Shown in pieces: positions 1 to 7,167 of a DNA stretch of 11,953 nucleotides. The position numbers were made by a program, and so were the translations under genes. Position 1 is the first letter of the stretch; the number at the start of each line of letters is the position of its first letter. The notes under the pieces are model-generated. The model was not told the DNA's origin and did no database searches. It saw only the letters and a list, made by a program, of their open reading frames with translations. The stretch comes from Pseudomonadota bacterium (GTDB taxonomy: Bacteria; Pseudomonadota; Alphaproteobacteria; Sphingomonadales; Sphingomonadaceae), in NCBI GenBank assembly GCA_023422695.1, contig JAFAGN010000138.1, positions 1-11,953 of the forward strand, in the 5' to 3' direction.

Positions 1-1
1 C

Positions 2-25
2 CTTCGACAGGCTCAGGGCTACGGT
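2..25. repeat. REP-like repeat copy, downstream of the MDR gene
   Basis: These 24 bases are identical to 1167-1190 and are the reverse complement of 1089-1112. The core CTTCGACAGGCTCAGG is the kind of short dispersed palindrome half seen many times in sphingomonad chromosomes (family knowledge from memory). It lies about 20 nt beyond the stop codon of the minus-strand MDR gene. A partner arm may lie to the left, outside the window. Translated, such copies give the spurious 'VALSLSKG' peptides familiar from these genomes. Confidence 0.85.
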
Positions 26-46
26 GTAGGGTTCGACACCCTCAAA

Positions 47-1054
47 CTAAATATCCACCACAATCTTCCCGAAATGCCCGTTTGCGGCCTGATGCCGGAA
101 CGCGTCGGCCAGCTTTTCCAGCGGAAAATGGTCGCTGATCACCGGGCGAATGCCGTTCGCCTCGATCCCCGCGATCATGTCGAGCTGCTGCGCGCGGCTG
201 CCCACCGTCAGCCCCTGCACGCGCAGATTCTTTGCCATGAGCAGCGCGGTCTGCACCGGCCCGGCAAAACCTGCCAGCACGCCGATCAGCGCGACATGGC
301 CGCCGACGCGCGTCGCCATCATCGACTGGTCGAGCGTGCCGGCGCCGCCGATTTCGACCACGGTATCGACCCCGCGCCCGCCGGTCAGTTCGAGCGCCTT
401 CGCGCCCCACGCGGGCACCTCCTTGTAATTGATCAGCTCGTCGGCGCCGAGCGCCTTCAGCCGGTCGAGCTTCGCATCGGACGAGCTGGTTGCAATCACC
501 CGCGCGCCCGCGGCCTTGGCAAATTGCAGCGCGAACACCGAAACCCCGCCGCTGCCCTGCACGAGCACCGTCGATCCCGGCTGTGTCGCGCCATCGACGA
601 ACAAGGCACGCCACGCGGTCAGCCCGGCGCAGGTCAGCGTCGCCGCCTCGGCGGCTGAGTAGCCCGTCGGCACGCGCGTGAACCAATTCTGCGGCGTCAC
701 CACGACCTCGCGCGCATAGCCGTCGATCCCATCGCCCGGCACCCCGCGAAACGCCGTCGCGGGCGGCGCCCCGTCGATCCAGTCGGGGAAGAAGATCGAT
801 ACGACGGTGTCGCCGGGTTTAAACTGCGTGACCCCCTCACCGACCGCCTCGACCGTCCCGGCGCCATCGGACATCGGGATGCGCCCGTCGGCTGCGGGGA
901 TCATCCCCATCACCACGGCATAGTCGTGGAAGTTGAGTGACGATGCGGCCAGCCGCACCCGGATCTCGCCCGGCCCCGGATCGCCGGGGTCGGCGAGGTC
1001 GACCAGCGTCAGATTGTCGAGCGATGCGGGGGCGCGAAGCTGGATGGCTTTCAT
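47..1054 (-). CDS. zinc-independent MDR-family NAD(P)-dependent oxidoreductase
   Basis: A 335-residue medium-chain dehydrogenase/reductase of the quinone-oxidoreductase-like type (COG0604 style), probably a soluble NAD(P)H-dependent alcohol dehydrogenase or enoyl/quinone reductase; the substrate is unknown. The N-terminal GroES-like domain covers about residues 1-125. The Rossmann fold follows, with the glycine motif at 164-172 (VLVQGSGGV). The usual catalytic zinc ligands are missing: where zinc enzymes carry Cys and a GHE motif, this one has NFHDY (41-45) and SDGAG (62-66), and the four-Cys structural zinc loop is absent. I chose ATG 1054 over the ATG at 1132 because the protein begins there with the family's MKAIQL start, a GGAG Shine-Dalgarno lies just upstream, and the longer form would be translated from repeat DNA. 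It lies downstream of the amidohydrolase, separated by a REP-like hairpin, so co-transcription is uncertain. Confidence 0.9.
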   Translation of the reverse strand: MKAIQLRAPASLDNLTLVDLADPGDPGPGEIRVRLAASSLNFHDYAVVMGMIPAADGRIPMSDGAGTVEAVGEGVTQFKPGDTVVSIFFPDWIDGAPPATAFRGVPGDGIDGYAREVVVTPQNWFTRVPTGYSAAEAATLTCAGLTAWRALFVDGATQPGSTVLVQGSGGVSVFALQFAKAAGARVIATSSSDAKLDRLKALGADELINYKEVPAWGAKALELTGGRGVDTVVEIGGAGTLDQSMMATRVGGHVALIGVLAGFAGPVQTALLMAKNLRVQGLTVGSRAQQLDMIAGIEANGIRPVISDHFPLEKLADAFRHQAANGHFGKIVVDI

Positions 1055-1088
1055 GACGTGTCTCCGTACAGGATGGGATGCATTCAAT

Positions 1089-1190
1089 ACCGTAGCCCTG
1101 AGCCTGTCGAAGCCTGTCCTGAGCGCCTGCAAGGCAGTCGAAGGGGGCGCTCCTCGGTGAAGCGCCCTTCGACAGGCTCAGGGCTACGGT
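1089..1190. repeat. REP-like long inverted repeat with inner hairpin
   Basis: The outer arms 1089-1112 and 1167-1190 are perfect 24-nt reverse complements. Inside them, GAGCGCC (1121-1127) pairs with GGCGCTC (1146-1152). The right arm is also a direct copy of 2-25. The element fills most of the gap between the amidohydrolase stop (1205) and the MDR start (1054), so as RNA it would form a strong hairpin between two genes of the same direction. No T-run follows it on the minus strand, so I do not call a classical terminator. Pausing or 3'-end protection are plausible roles. Confidence 0.92.
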
Positions 1191-1204
1191 GAAGGAAGAA
1201 CCGC

Positions 1205-2944
1205 CTATTCCGCGGCCATCGCCATTTCGACGCGCTGCGGCCCGCGGATCACGCCGCCGGGGGTCGGCCCCTGCATCGCGCCGTTGCGGAATGTCACGAC
1301 GCCCGACTTGATCGTCGCGACATAGCCGTCGGCCTTTTGCAGCAGGCGCTTGCCGCCCGCGGGCAGGTCGAACGCCAGCCAGGGTTTGCCGAGCTTGAGC
1401 TGGTCCATGTCGATGACATTGAGGTCGGCGAGATAGCCCGGCGCCAGCACGCCGCGATCTTCGAGCCCGTAGAGCATCGCAGTATCGCGGCACTGGCGCT
1501 TCACCGCATGTTCGAGCGCGATGCGGTGTCCCTTGCGGTCGCGCACCCAATGCTGGAGCATGAAGGTCGGCGACGCCGCGTCGCAGATCGTCCCGCAATG
1601 CGCACCGCCGTCGGACAGGCTGTTCACCGTGTCGTCGGCAGCCTGCAAATCCTCAAGGAAATTGAGGTTGCCGTCGCGGTAGTTCAAAATCGGGAAATAG
1701 ATGAAGCCCTTGCCGTCGTCCTTCATCAGCAGGTCATAGGCATATTCGGCCGGCGACACCCCCGCCGCCGCGGCGCGCGCGGCGATGCTCTCATCCATCT
1801 TCGGTTCGTAGTTGAAGTCGGGGTCCATTTCGAACTGCACCGGCCAGCCGAGCGCGACGATCTGCAGGAAATCGATGATGTCGCTTTCGGGCCAGACATT
1901 CTCCTCCTGGATCATCCGCGCCTTGAACGCCGGGTCTTTGAGCTTCGCGAGCTGCTGATCCCACGGCAGGTCGATGATCTGGTTCCACGCGGGTTTGAAA
2001 CGGAACGGATGCACCGTCCCCTGCCACGCCATGATGACGCCATTGCCGCGCAGCGCGATCTGCGCGACGATGTTGGCGCCGGTCGCATTCTGGCGCCGCA
2101 TTTCCTCGATCTGTTCCTCAAGGGGCAGTTCCTTGGCGATCGACTGGAGCGCGGCGAAGGTCACCGGCAACCCGGTTTCGCGGCTGAGGTCGCCCATCCA
2201 CTGAAACTCGTTCCACTCGCGCTTGAGGTCGCTCGCCATTTCGAACACGCCATAGCCGACACGCCCCATCGCGCGGCCGATCGCAATCAGCTCTTCGGCG
2301 GTCGCGGTGGTGCCGGGGACGAGTTCGCCGTCGATCGACTTGTGCAGCACGGTGCGGCTGGTCGAAAAGCCGAGCGCGCCCGCGCGCACGCCCTCTTCGA
2401 CGATCCGCGACATTTCGGCGATGTCTTCGTCGGTCGGGATCGCGCCGGGCTTTTCGCGGTCGCCGAGCACATAGGCGCGGACCGCGCCGTGCGGGACGTG
2501 GCAAGCGACATCGACGGTGCGCGGCAGTTTTTCGAGCGCATCCATATATTCGGGGAAGGTTTCCCAGTCCCACGACATGCCTTCGGCGAGTGCGGTGCCG
2601 GGAATATCCTCGACCCCCTCCATCAACGAAATCAGCCAGTCGTGGCGATCGGGCTTGGCGGGGGCGAAGCCAACGCCGCAATTGCCCATCACGACGGTGG
2701 TGACGCCGTGCCAGCTCGAAGGCGCCATTTCGGCGTCCCACGTCGCCTGGCCATCATAATGGGTGTGGACGTCGACAAAGCCGGGGGTGACGATCTTGCC
2801 GCTGGCGTCGATCTCCTCGCGCCCGGCGGACAGCTGCTGCCCGATGGCGACGATGCGGTCGCCGTCGATCGCGATGTCTGCGACAAAGGCGTCGCTGCCC
2901 GTTCCATCGACGACGGTGCCGCCGCGAATCACCAGATCATGCAT
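1205..2944 (-). CDS. D-aminoacylase-like amidohydrolase (N-acyl-D-amino-acid deacylase family)
   Basis: A 579-residue protein of the amidohydrolase superfamily, COG3653/D-aminoacylase branch, likely cytoplasmic. Visible marks are the N-terminal beta-sandwich strand (DLVIRGGTVVDGTG, 3-16), the metal motif HTH (60-62) in FVDVHTHYDGQ, the MGNCGVGFAP segment with Cys89 (the cysteine that binds zinc in D-aminoacylase), the LGFSTSRT stretch (191-198), the catalytic aspartate D445 in SDGGAHCG, and a C-terminal strand APGYLADLNVID. By eye, the two zinc histidines of classical D-aminoacylase are not obvious: the matching strands read FAALQ (263-267) and AQIALRG (294-300). Similar proteins are common in actinobacteria and sphingomonads as 'amidohydrolase family protein' with no proven substrate. 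Start ATG 2944 is preceded by GGGAGAG. Calling it a true N-acyl-D-amino acid deacylase would be over-reading; a C-N hydrolase is likely. Confidence 0.9.
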   Translation of the reverse strand: MHDLVIRGGTVVDGTGSDAFVADIAIDGDRIVAIGQQLSAGREEIDASGKIVTPGFVDVHTHYDGQATWDAEMAPSSWHGVTTVVMGNCGVGFAPAKPDRHDWLISLMEGVEDIPGTALAEGMSWDWETFPEYMDALEKLPRTVDVACHVPHGAVRAYVLGDREKPGAIPTDEDIAEMSRIVEEGVRAGALGFSTSRTVLHKSIDGELVPGTTATAEELIAIGRAMGRVGYGVFEMASDLKREWNEFQWMGDLSRETGLPVTFAALQSIAKELPLEEQIEEMRRQNATGANIVAQIALRGNGVIMAWQGTVHPFRFKPAWNQIIDLPWDQQLAKLKDPAFKARMIQEENVWPESDIIDFLQIVALGWPVQFEMDPDFNYEPKMDESIAARAAAAGVSPAEYAYDLLMKDDGKGFIYFPILNYRDGNLNFLEDLQAADDTVNSLSDGGAHCGTICDAASPTFMLQHWVRDRKGHRIALEHAVKRQCRDTAMLYGLEDRGVLAPGYLADLNVIDMDQLKLGKPWLAFDLPAGGKRLLQKADGYVATIKSGVVTFRNGAMQGPTPGGVIRGPQRVEMAMAAE

Positions 2945-3082
2945 GTCCGCTCTCCCGATTATTTCGTTTCAGGGAGAAACCTATCACCAAATGCGAGATG
3001 TGCAAATGAGCGCGCGGGCGCCGGGGCGAAGGGCGATAGTGGCGAGGCAAACAAACAGAAGTCGTCGTCGCAAACTGCTCTG

Positions 3083-3111
3083 TTGACGAAGCGCCCTTCA
3101 CGCGGCAAGAT
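3083..3111 (+). promoter_or_regulatory. candidate promoter of the R-M operon, possibly leaderless
   Basis: TTGACG (3083-3088) is followed after 17 nt by CAAGAT (3106-3111), a moderate -10 match. Six further bases lead straight to the ATG at 3118, so transcription would start at or next to the start codon. This agrees with the lack of any Shine-Dalgarno sequence before that ATG. TATTAT at 3114-3119 also resembles a -10 but is 25 nt from the -35, too far for a normal promoter. Confidence 0.4.
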
Positions 3112-3117
3112 CCTATT

Positions 3118-3771
3118 ATGTTCTCAAATGACCCGCCGAGCAGCGAAGCTGCCATCAACCTGCTTTCGACGGTTGGAGAGAAGCGTTTCGGCACAATACT
3201 TGCCGATCCGCCGTGGCAGTTTCAGAATCGCACTGGCAAGGTAGCGCCGGAGCATAAGCGGCTCAATCGCTACGGCACGATGACGCTCGATGAGATTTGC
3301 GAACTACCAGTCGGAGCAATCGCCGACGATCCTTCCCATCTATATCTATGGGTTCCTAATGCTCTGCTTCCTGACGGTTTGCGGGTCATGGAGGCGTGGG
3401 GCTATCGCTATATTTCCAACATCGTCTGGCACAAAGTTCGCAAGGACGGCGGATCTGACGGTCGTGGCGTCGGTTTCTATTTTCGTAACGTCACAGAGCT
3501 GCTTTTATTCGGCGTTCGCGGCAAGAATGCACGCACACTTGCGCCCGGCCGTAGCCAGGTAAATTTGATGGCGACGCGAAAACGGGAACATAGCCGCAAG
3601 CCAGATGAACAATATAAAATCATTGAGGATTGCAGCTGGGGTCCGCGCCTCGAGCTTTTCAGTCGGGGTGCGCGAAAAGGATGGACGGTTTGGGGAAATC
3701 AAGCCGATGACGCCTATGCACCCGATTGGAGCACTTACGCTTATAACAGCGCACTCGAAGCGGCGGAATAA
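3118..3771 (+). CDS. MT-A70 family DNA adenine methyltransferase of a type II R-M system
   Basis: A 217-residue SAM-dependent methyltransferase of the MT-A70 family, the family that includes the N6-adenine methylase M.MunI. The catalytic motif DPPW is at 30-33 (TILADPPWQF). Conserved stretches follow: HLYLWVPNALLPDGL (74-88), GVGFYFRNVTELLLFG (117-132), and the family's C-terminal block with REHSRKPDE (156-164), GPRLELFSR (175-183) and GWTVWGN (188-194). It is compact, with no separate target-recognition domain. It most likely protects host DNA from the endonuclease encoded next to it by making m6A in the shared site. It stands on the opposite strand to its neighbours and has lower GC (one 60-base line from 3481 counts 50 %, one from 3601 48 %, against 70 % for a line from 2041), which points to horizontal transfer. 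Its stop overlaps the next start (TAATG). The start has no Shine-Dalgarno; a start further upstream is possible but no better. Confidence 0.9.
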   Translation: MFSNDPPSSEAAINLLSTVGEKRFGTILADPPWQFQNRTGKVAPEHKRLNRYGTMTLDEICELPVGAIADDPSHLYLWVPNALLPDGLRVMEAWGYRYISNIVWHKVRKDGGSDGRGVGFYFRNVTELLLFGVRGKNARTLAPGRSQVNLMATRKREHSRKPDEQYKIIEDCSWGPRLELFSRGARKGWTVWGNQADDAYAPDWSTYAYNSALEAAE

Positions 3772-4505
3772 TGTTTGGTTCCTTGGTTGCAGCCGGTTTT
3801 GAATTGCAGAGCACCAGCCATGCACAAGCCATTCTTCGTCATGATTTTCCTGAACTCGCGGGCGAAATAGAAACGGCCTTGGCAACATTGCGCCTTCCCA
3901 TGTCGGAAATTATCGGCGGAGGAGGAGGAGAGGCAAAGATGACTCAGCGCCTTCGCCGTGCTCTCGCCGAGCTGGGTTGGCCGAAGCATAATTTCATCGT
4001 GACCAAGACAGTCGACGGTGTGCCAAAAGAATCCACGAGTCATGAAATTGACCATGTGCGCCGCGCTGATAGCGGTACGGTGGCTTTCGAAATCGAATGG
4101 AACAACAAAGATCCGTTCTTCGATCGCGACTTGGAAAATTTCAAACGCCTCCATGCCGAGGGCGCAATTAGCGTCGGCGGAATCATAACCCGCGGCAGCG
4201 TAATGCAATCCGAGATGTTAACGCGCGTGTTGGAGTTCGGACGCCGCGAGACACTTAATTCCTACGATGATCTCTTGCGGCTCGATCTTGCGCCAACGCG
4301 CCCGCAGCGCAATCAGATCGATCGCCAGGTTGTCGCTGGACGGCCGTTTGTTGAGGCTTGGGCAAGCAAATTTGTTTCGGACAAGTTCGGGATGGCAACG
4401 ACCCATTGGTCAAAACTAATGGACCGGATTGCTCGGGGCGTGGGCAATCCTTGTCCCTTAGTTCTGATCGGCCTCCCGGCCAGCATCATTGACATGGATG
4501 CGTAG
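3771..4505 (+). CDS. BglII/BstYI-family type II restriction endonuclease
   Basis: A 244-residue protein that I place in the BglII/BstYI endonuclease family (PF09195-like). The supporting features are the glycine-rich segment IIGGGGGEAKMTQRLRRALAELGW (47-70); HEIDHV (91-96) followed by the strand VAFEIEWNNKD (104-114), which fits the modified PD-(D/E)XK site of the family (Asp then Glu-X-Gln/Glu, here D94 or D100 with E107 and E109); the helix FDRDLENFKRLH (117-128) with ISVGGIITRG (133-142); and the tail THWSKLMDRI...GNPCPLVLIGLPAS (211-238). BglII cuts AGATCT and BstYI cuts RGATCY, so a GATC-centred site is a reasonable guess, but specificity cannot be read from sequence. Translation is probably coupled to the methyltransferase through the one-base TAATG overlap, an order (M before R) that would help protection precede cutting. 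No controller (C) gene is visible. Confidence 0.8.
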   Translation: MFGSLVAAGFELQSTSHAQAILRHDFPELAGEIETALATLRLPMSEIIGGGGGEAKMTQRLRRALAELGWPKHNFIVTKTVDGVPKESTSHEIDHVRRADSGTVAFEIEWNNKDPFFDRDLENFKRLHAEGAISVGGIITRGSVMQSEMLTRVLEFGRRETLNSYDDLLRLDLAPTRPQRNQIDRQVVAGRPFVEAWASKFVSDKFGMATTHWSKLMDRIARGVGNPCPLVLIGLPASIIDMDA

Positions 4506-4519
4506 ACCACCAACCGCAG

Positions 4520-5809
4520 CTACCCCAGCGTCCCCTTGCGCGGCCCCAGATAGCCAAACAGATAAGCCCCCACCTTGCGCATCTGGATCTCCTCCGCTCC
4601 CTCGGTGATGCGATACCGCCGGTGGTGCCGGTAGATATGCTCGAATGGCTTGTGCCGCGAATAGCCGATGCCGCCATGCACCTGCATCGCACGGTCGGCG
4701 GCTTCGCAGCACAGCCGGTTCGCCCAGTAATTGCACATGCTGACCTTGTCCGACAGCGTGTGTTCAATTTCCTTATGCGGCATATTGTCCATGTCCCACG
4801 CGGTCTTGCGGATCAGCAGCCGCAGCATCTCGGCCTGCGTCGCCAGCTCGACAAGCGGGAACTGGATCGCCTGGTTCTTCGCCAGCGCCTCGCCGAACGG
4901 CTTGCGTGTCCGCGCGTATCTGACGCTTTGCTCGATACAATAAACCGCCGCGCCCAACGATGACGCCGCCTGCCGGATGCGGTTCTGATGGACAAAGCTT
5001 TGCGCGATCGACAGCCCGCCACCGACCGGACCCAATCTTGCACGGTCGGGCACCCACACATTGGTGAAGGTCATCCGCGGATGGTCGGTCGGCATGTTGA
5101 ACGTCCACATATATTCGTCGACCGTCATGCCTTCGGTCCCCGTCGGCACCAGCAGGCAGGTGATCCCCTTCGCGTCGCCATCCTGACCGTCGGTACGGCA
5201 AAAGGTTGCGCAGTGGGTGGCGACATGCATGCCGGTGATCCACATCTTGCGCCCGTCGATCCGCCAGCCCTCGACGCCGTCGCGGGTCTCGCGAACGCCA
5301 CGCGTTTCCATATGCGTCGCGTCGCTGCCATGGTCGGGTTCGGTCAGGCCAAAGGCGGTGCGGCGCTTGCCTTCGAACCCGCCCAGAATGAACTCCTGCT
5401 TCTGCTCCTCGCTCGTCGCGAACTGCTCGAACATCTCCACAAAGGGGAAATTGCCGACGATGCTATGCTCGTTCTGCAGGTCGTTGTGCAGCCCCAGCCC
5501 CTTGGCGGCGAAATGCTCGCGGATCACCGCCATCCACAGGTTCGACCCGTCCTTGCCGCCGTATTTCTTCGGCGCCGAAAAGCGCCAATGCCCCGCCGCA
5601 TCGGCCTTGCGCGTCGCGGCGCGAAGCAGCTGTTCCCATTCGTGGCGCGGCAGCCCCTGATTGTCCCAGTCGGTGCGGCTATGCTCGCGGCGATGGTCGA
5701 AAAAGCGGATATTGTCGTCGGCTTCTTCGAGCGGCTTGATCTCGGCCTCGATGAAGGCATCGAGTTCGTCCAGATAGGCCTGCAAGTCGGCGGGCATCGC
5801 AAAATCCAT
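4520..5809 (-). CDS. acyl-CoA dehydrogenase, ACAD10/11-like
   Basis: A 429-residue FAD-dependent acyl-CoA dehydrogenase. The N-terminal helical domain covers about 1-150. The middle beta domain carries AFGLTEPDHGSDA (152-164) and WRIDGRKMWITG (182-193). The C-terminal helical domain has RQAASSLGAAVYCIEQSVRYARTRKPFG (279-306) and QVHGGIGYSR (376-385). Glu403 in RYRITEGAEEIQ lies where the catalytic base of medium-chain acyl-CoA dehydrogenases sits. It would pass electrons to ETF, encoded a few kilobases upstream. It starts 14 nt after the phosphotransferase stop, so the two form an operon; that pairing matches the APH-ACAD fusions ACAD10/ACAD11 and the LvaA/LvaC pair, suggesting a 4-hydroxyacyl-CoA or 4-phosphoacyl-CoA substrate (inference). 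ATG 5809 is chosen over 5842 because GGGAGAGAG precedes it and the longer form runs into the upstream gene. Confidence 0.93.
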   Translation of the reverse strand: MDFAMPADLQAYLDELDAFIEAEIKPLEEADDNIRFFDHRREHSRTDWDNQGLPRHEWEQLLRAATRKADAAGHWRFSAPKKYGGKDGSNLWMAVIREHFAAKGLGLHNDLQNEHSIVGNFPFVEMFEQFATSEEQKQEFILGGFEGKRRTAFGLTEPDHGSDATHMETRGVRETRDGVEGWRIDGRKMWITGMHVATHCATFCRTDGQDGDAKGITCLLVPTGTEGMTVDEYMWTFNMPTDHPRMTFTNVWVPDRARLGPVGGGLSIAQSFVHQNRIRQAASSLGAAVYCIEQSVRYARTRKPFGEALAKNQAIQFPLVELATQAEMLRLLIRKTAWDMDNMPHKEIEHTLSDKVSMCNYWANRLCCEAADRAMQVHGGIGYSRHKPFEHIYRHHRRYRITEGAEEIQMRKVGAYLFGYLGPRKGTLG

Positions 5810-5823
5810 CGTCTCTCTCCCGG

Positions 5824-7161
5824 TTATTCTTGTGCGCCCCATGTTTCATGCGCGCGGGCGAGCGCGGCATATTTGGGGCTGTCGACCGCGCATTTATCGA
5901 GCACCGCACGGCGCAGCTTCGCGAGCAGGCCCGGTTCTGCGAGCCTCACCGCGCCGCCGAGCAAGCCATCGGCCAGTGCCTTGTCCCCGGCGCGCACCCC
6001 GGCCTCCAGATCGCGCATGACGATCCCCAGCGCATTCATCGCCACCGCGACCTGAAACTTGCCATGCCCCTCTGCCGCCGGTTTGATCGCGTCGGCCAGC
6101 CAGTCGCGCACTGCCTGCACTATCTCGCTGTTGGTTGGCTCGCCCGTCGGCGCCGCGGCAGCGGGTGGCGGCGAAGACAGCGCCCGATCACGCTCGGCCG
6201 CGGGCGCTTCCGCCTCCAGCAGCAGCAACAGGTCGAGCTCCTGCTCGGCGGTGCGACGCCCGATGACGACGCGTTCGACCGTCGGGTCGGCGCCGCTGCG
6301 CCACATTTGTCCCATCTGCAGGCACCCCAGCGCCCACCACAGGGTGCGATAGACCAGCCAGAAATGAAAGCGGTCGCGGTCGACCCGGGCGCCGCCTGCG
6401 GCTTCATAAGCCGCGAAATAATCGTCGATGCTGCCGACCCCGAACGCCGCCTGATCGATCCGCCCGAACCGCCACACCGTCATGCAGCCGAACGCCAGAT
6501 CCTCATGCGCGTCGCCGCGATGCGCCAGTTCCCAGTCCAGTACCGCCGCCAGTCCGTCCGCATCGACCATGACATTGCCCATCCGGTAATCGCCATGGAC
6601 CAGCACGGGGTCGGCGGGCGGCGGCAGATGATCCTCGCACCATTTGATCGCCAGCGCGATCACCGGTCGGTCGCCGCCATAGTCCAGAAAGCGCGCTTTC
6701 AGCTCGGCGAGCGCCGCGGCGGTATCCATCAGCGGAATCGCGGCGGGGATGGCCGTGGCGGGAATGGCGTGGATACGCGCCAGCTCGCGCCCCAAATCGG
6801 CGAGCAGCGACGGCGGCGGATCGGCCAGGATTTTCGCCGGGTTCACCTCGGCGATCACCCGCCGCATCACATAGCCGGTGCCCATGCCGTCGCCGTCCGC
6901 CAGCACCCCGATCACCTCGGGCGCTTTCACGCCTGCCGAATGGGCGGCGATCACCAGCGCCGCCTCGTCGGCATGGCCATAGGGCCGCCCCGCCATATAA
7001 TCCGCCGACGGCGCGCGCCGCAGCACATAGGCGCCGTCCGCCCAGTCGAACGCCCAGCTTTCCATATTCGCCCCGCCCGACAAGCGGCTGAGGCCGGTCA
7101 ACGCACCGGCACCGACGATGCGGGTCATGAAGGCGTGCAGGGCGTGACTCAGCTCGGTCAT
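5824..7161 (-). CDS. APH-like phosphotransferase fused to a DUF6285-like domain
   Basis: A 445-residue protein with two parts. Residues 1-320 are an aminoglycoside-phosphotransferase/choline-kinase-like domain (PF01636): the nucleotide loop LSGGANMESW (27-36), YVLRRAP (45-51), the catalytic loop HGDYRMGN (189-196, Asp191) and the Mg-binding Asp209 in VLDWE. A Pro/Ala-rich linker (about 326-343) leads to a helical C-terminal domain (344-443, SEIVQAVRDWLADAIKP...FQVAVAMNALGIVMRDLE) that I recognise as DUF6285-like; it is usually met near or fused to this kinase group. In the ACAD11 and LvaA systems the kinase phosphorylates the 4-hydroxyl of an acyl-CoA so that the partner dehydrogenase can eliminate it; the same role is inferred here. 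Antibiotic resistance is unlikely given the dehydrogenase partner. The start at 7161 lacks a good Shine-Dalgarno; the alternative ATG at 7128 (residue 12) has none either. Confidence 0.88.
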   Translation of the reverse strand: MTELSHALHAFMTRIVGAGALTGLSRLSGGANMESWAFDWADGAYVLRRAPSADYMAGRPYGHADEAALVIAAHSAGVKAPEVIGVLADGDGMGTGYVMRRVIAEVNPAKILADPPPSLLADLGRELARIHAIPATAIPAAIPLMDTAAALAELKARFLDYGGDRPVIALAIKWCEDHLPPPADPVLVHGDYRMGNVMVDADGLAAVLDWELAHRGDAHEDLAFGCMTVWRFGRIDQAAFGVGSIDDYFAAYEAAGGARVDRDRFHFWLVYRTLWWALGCLQMGQMWRSGADPTVERVVIGRRTAEQELDLLLLLEAEAPAAERDRALSSPPPAAAAPTGEPTNSEIVQAVRDWLADAIKPAAEGHGKFQVAVAMNALGIVMRDLEAGVRAGDKALADGLLGGAVRLAEPGLLAKLRRAVLDKCAVDSPKYAALARAHETWGAQE

Positions 7162-7167
7162 CGCCCG

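Noticed and set aside
837..1598. 253-residue minus-strand frame containing a 'VALSLSKG' peptide
   Set aside because: The peptide is translation of the REP-like repeat and the rest is another frame of the MDR and amidohydrolase genes.
2966..2980. GTTTC-N5-GAAAC inverted repeat upstream of the amidohydrolase
   Set aside because: Only 5-bp arms, reversed relative to the PsrA-type GAAAC-N4-GTTTC operator, and present once; could be chance.
3028..3099. 8-bp inverted repeat GAAGGGCG/CGCCCTTC around the R-M promoter
   Set aside because: Arms are 56 nt apart and GC-rich, resemble common REP fragments, and do not match known C-protein operators.
1337..3244. 635-residue open frame on the plus strand
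   Set aside because: It lies antisense to the clearly conserved amidohydrolase, runs through the intergenic gap into the methyltransferase in another frame, and has Arg/His/Asp-rich composition typical of GC-rich antisense frames.
2945..4519. Direct repeats or integrase remnants at the R-M cassette borders
   Set aside because: I looked for matching sequences at both ends and saw none; the borders are therefore left undefined.
5824..7161. Aminoglycoside resistance gene
   Set aside because: The APH fold is shared, but the DUF6285-like tail and the operon with an acyl-CoA dehydrogenase fit acyl-CoA metabolism rather than drug modification.
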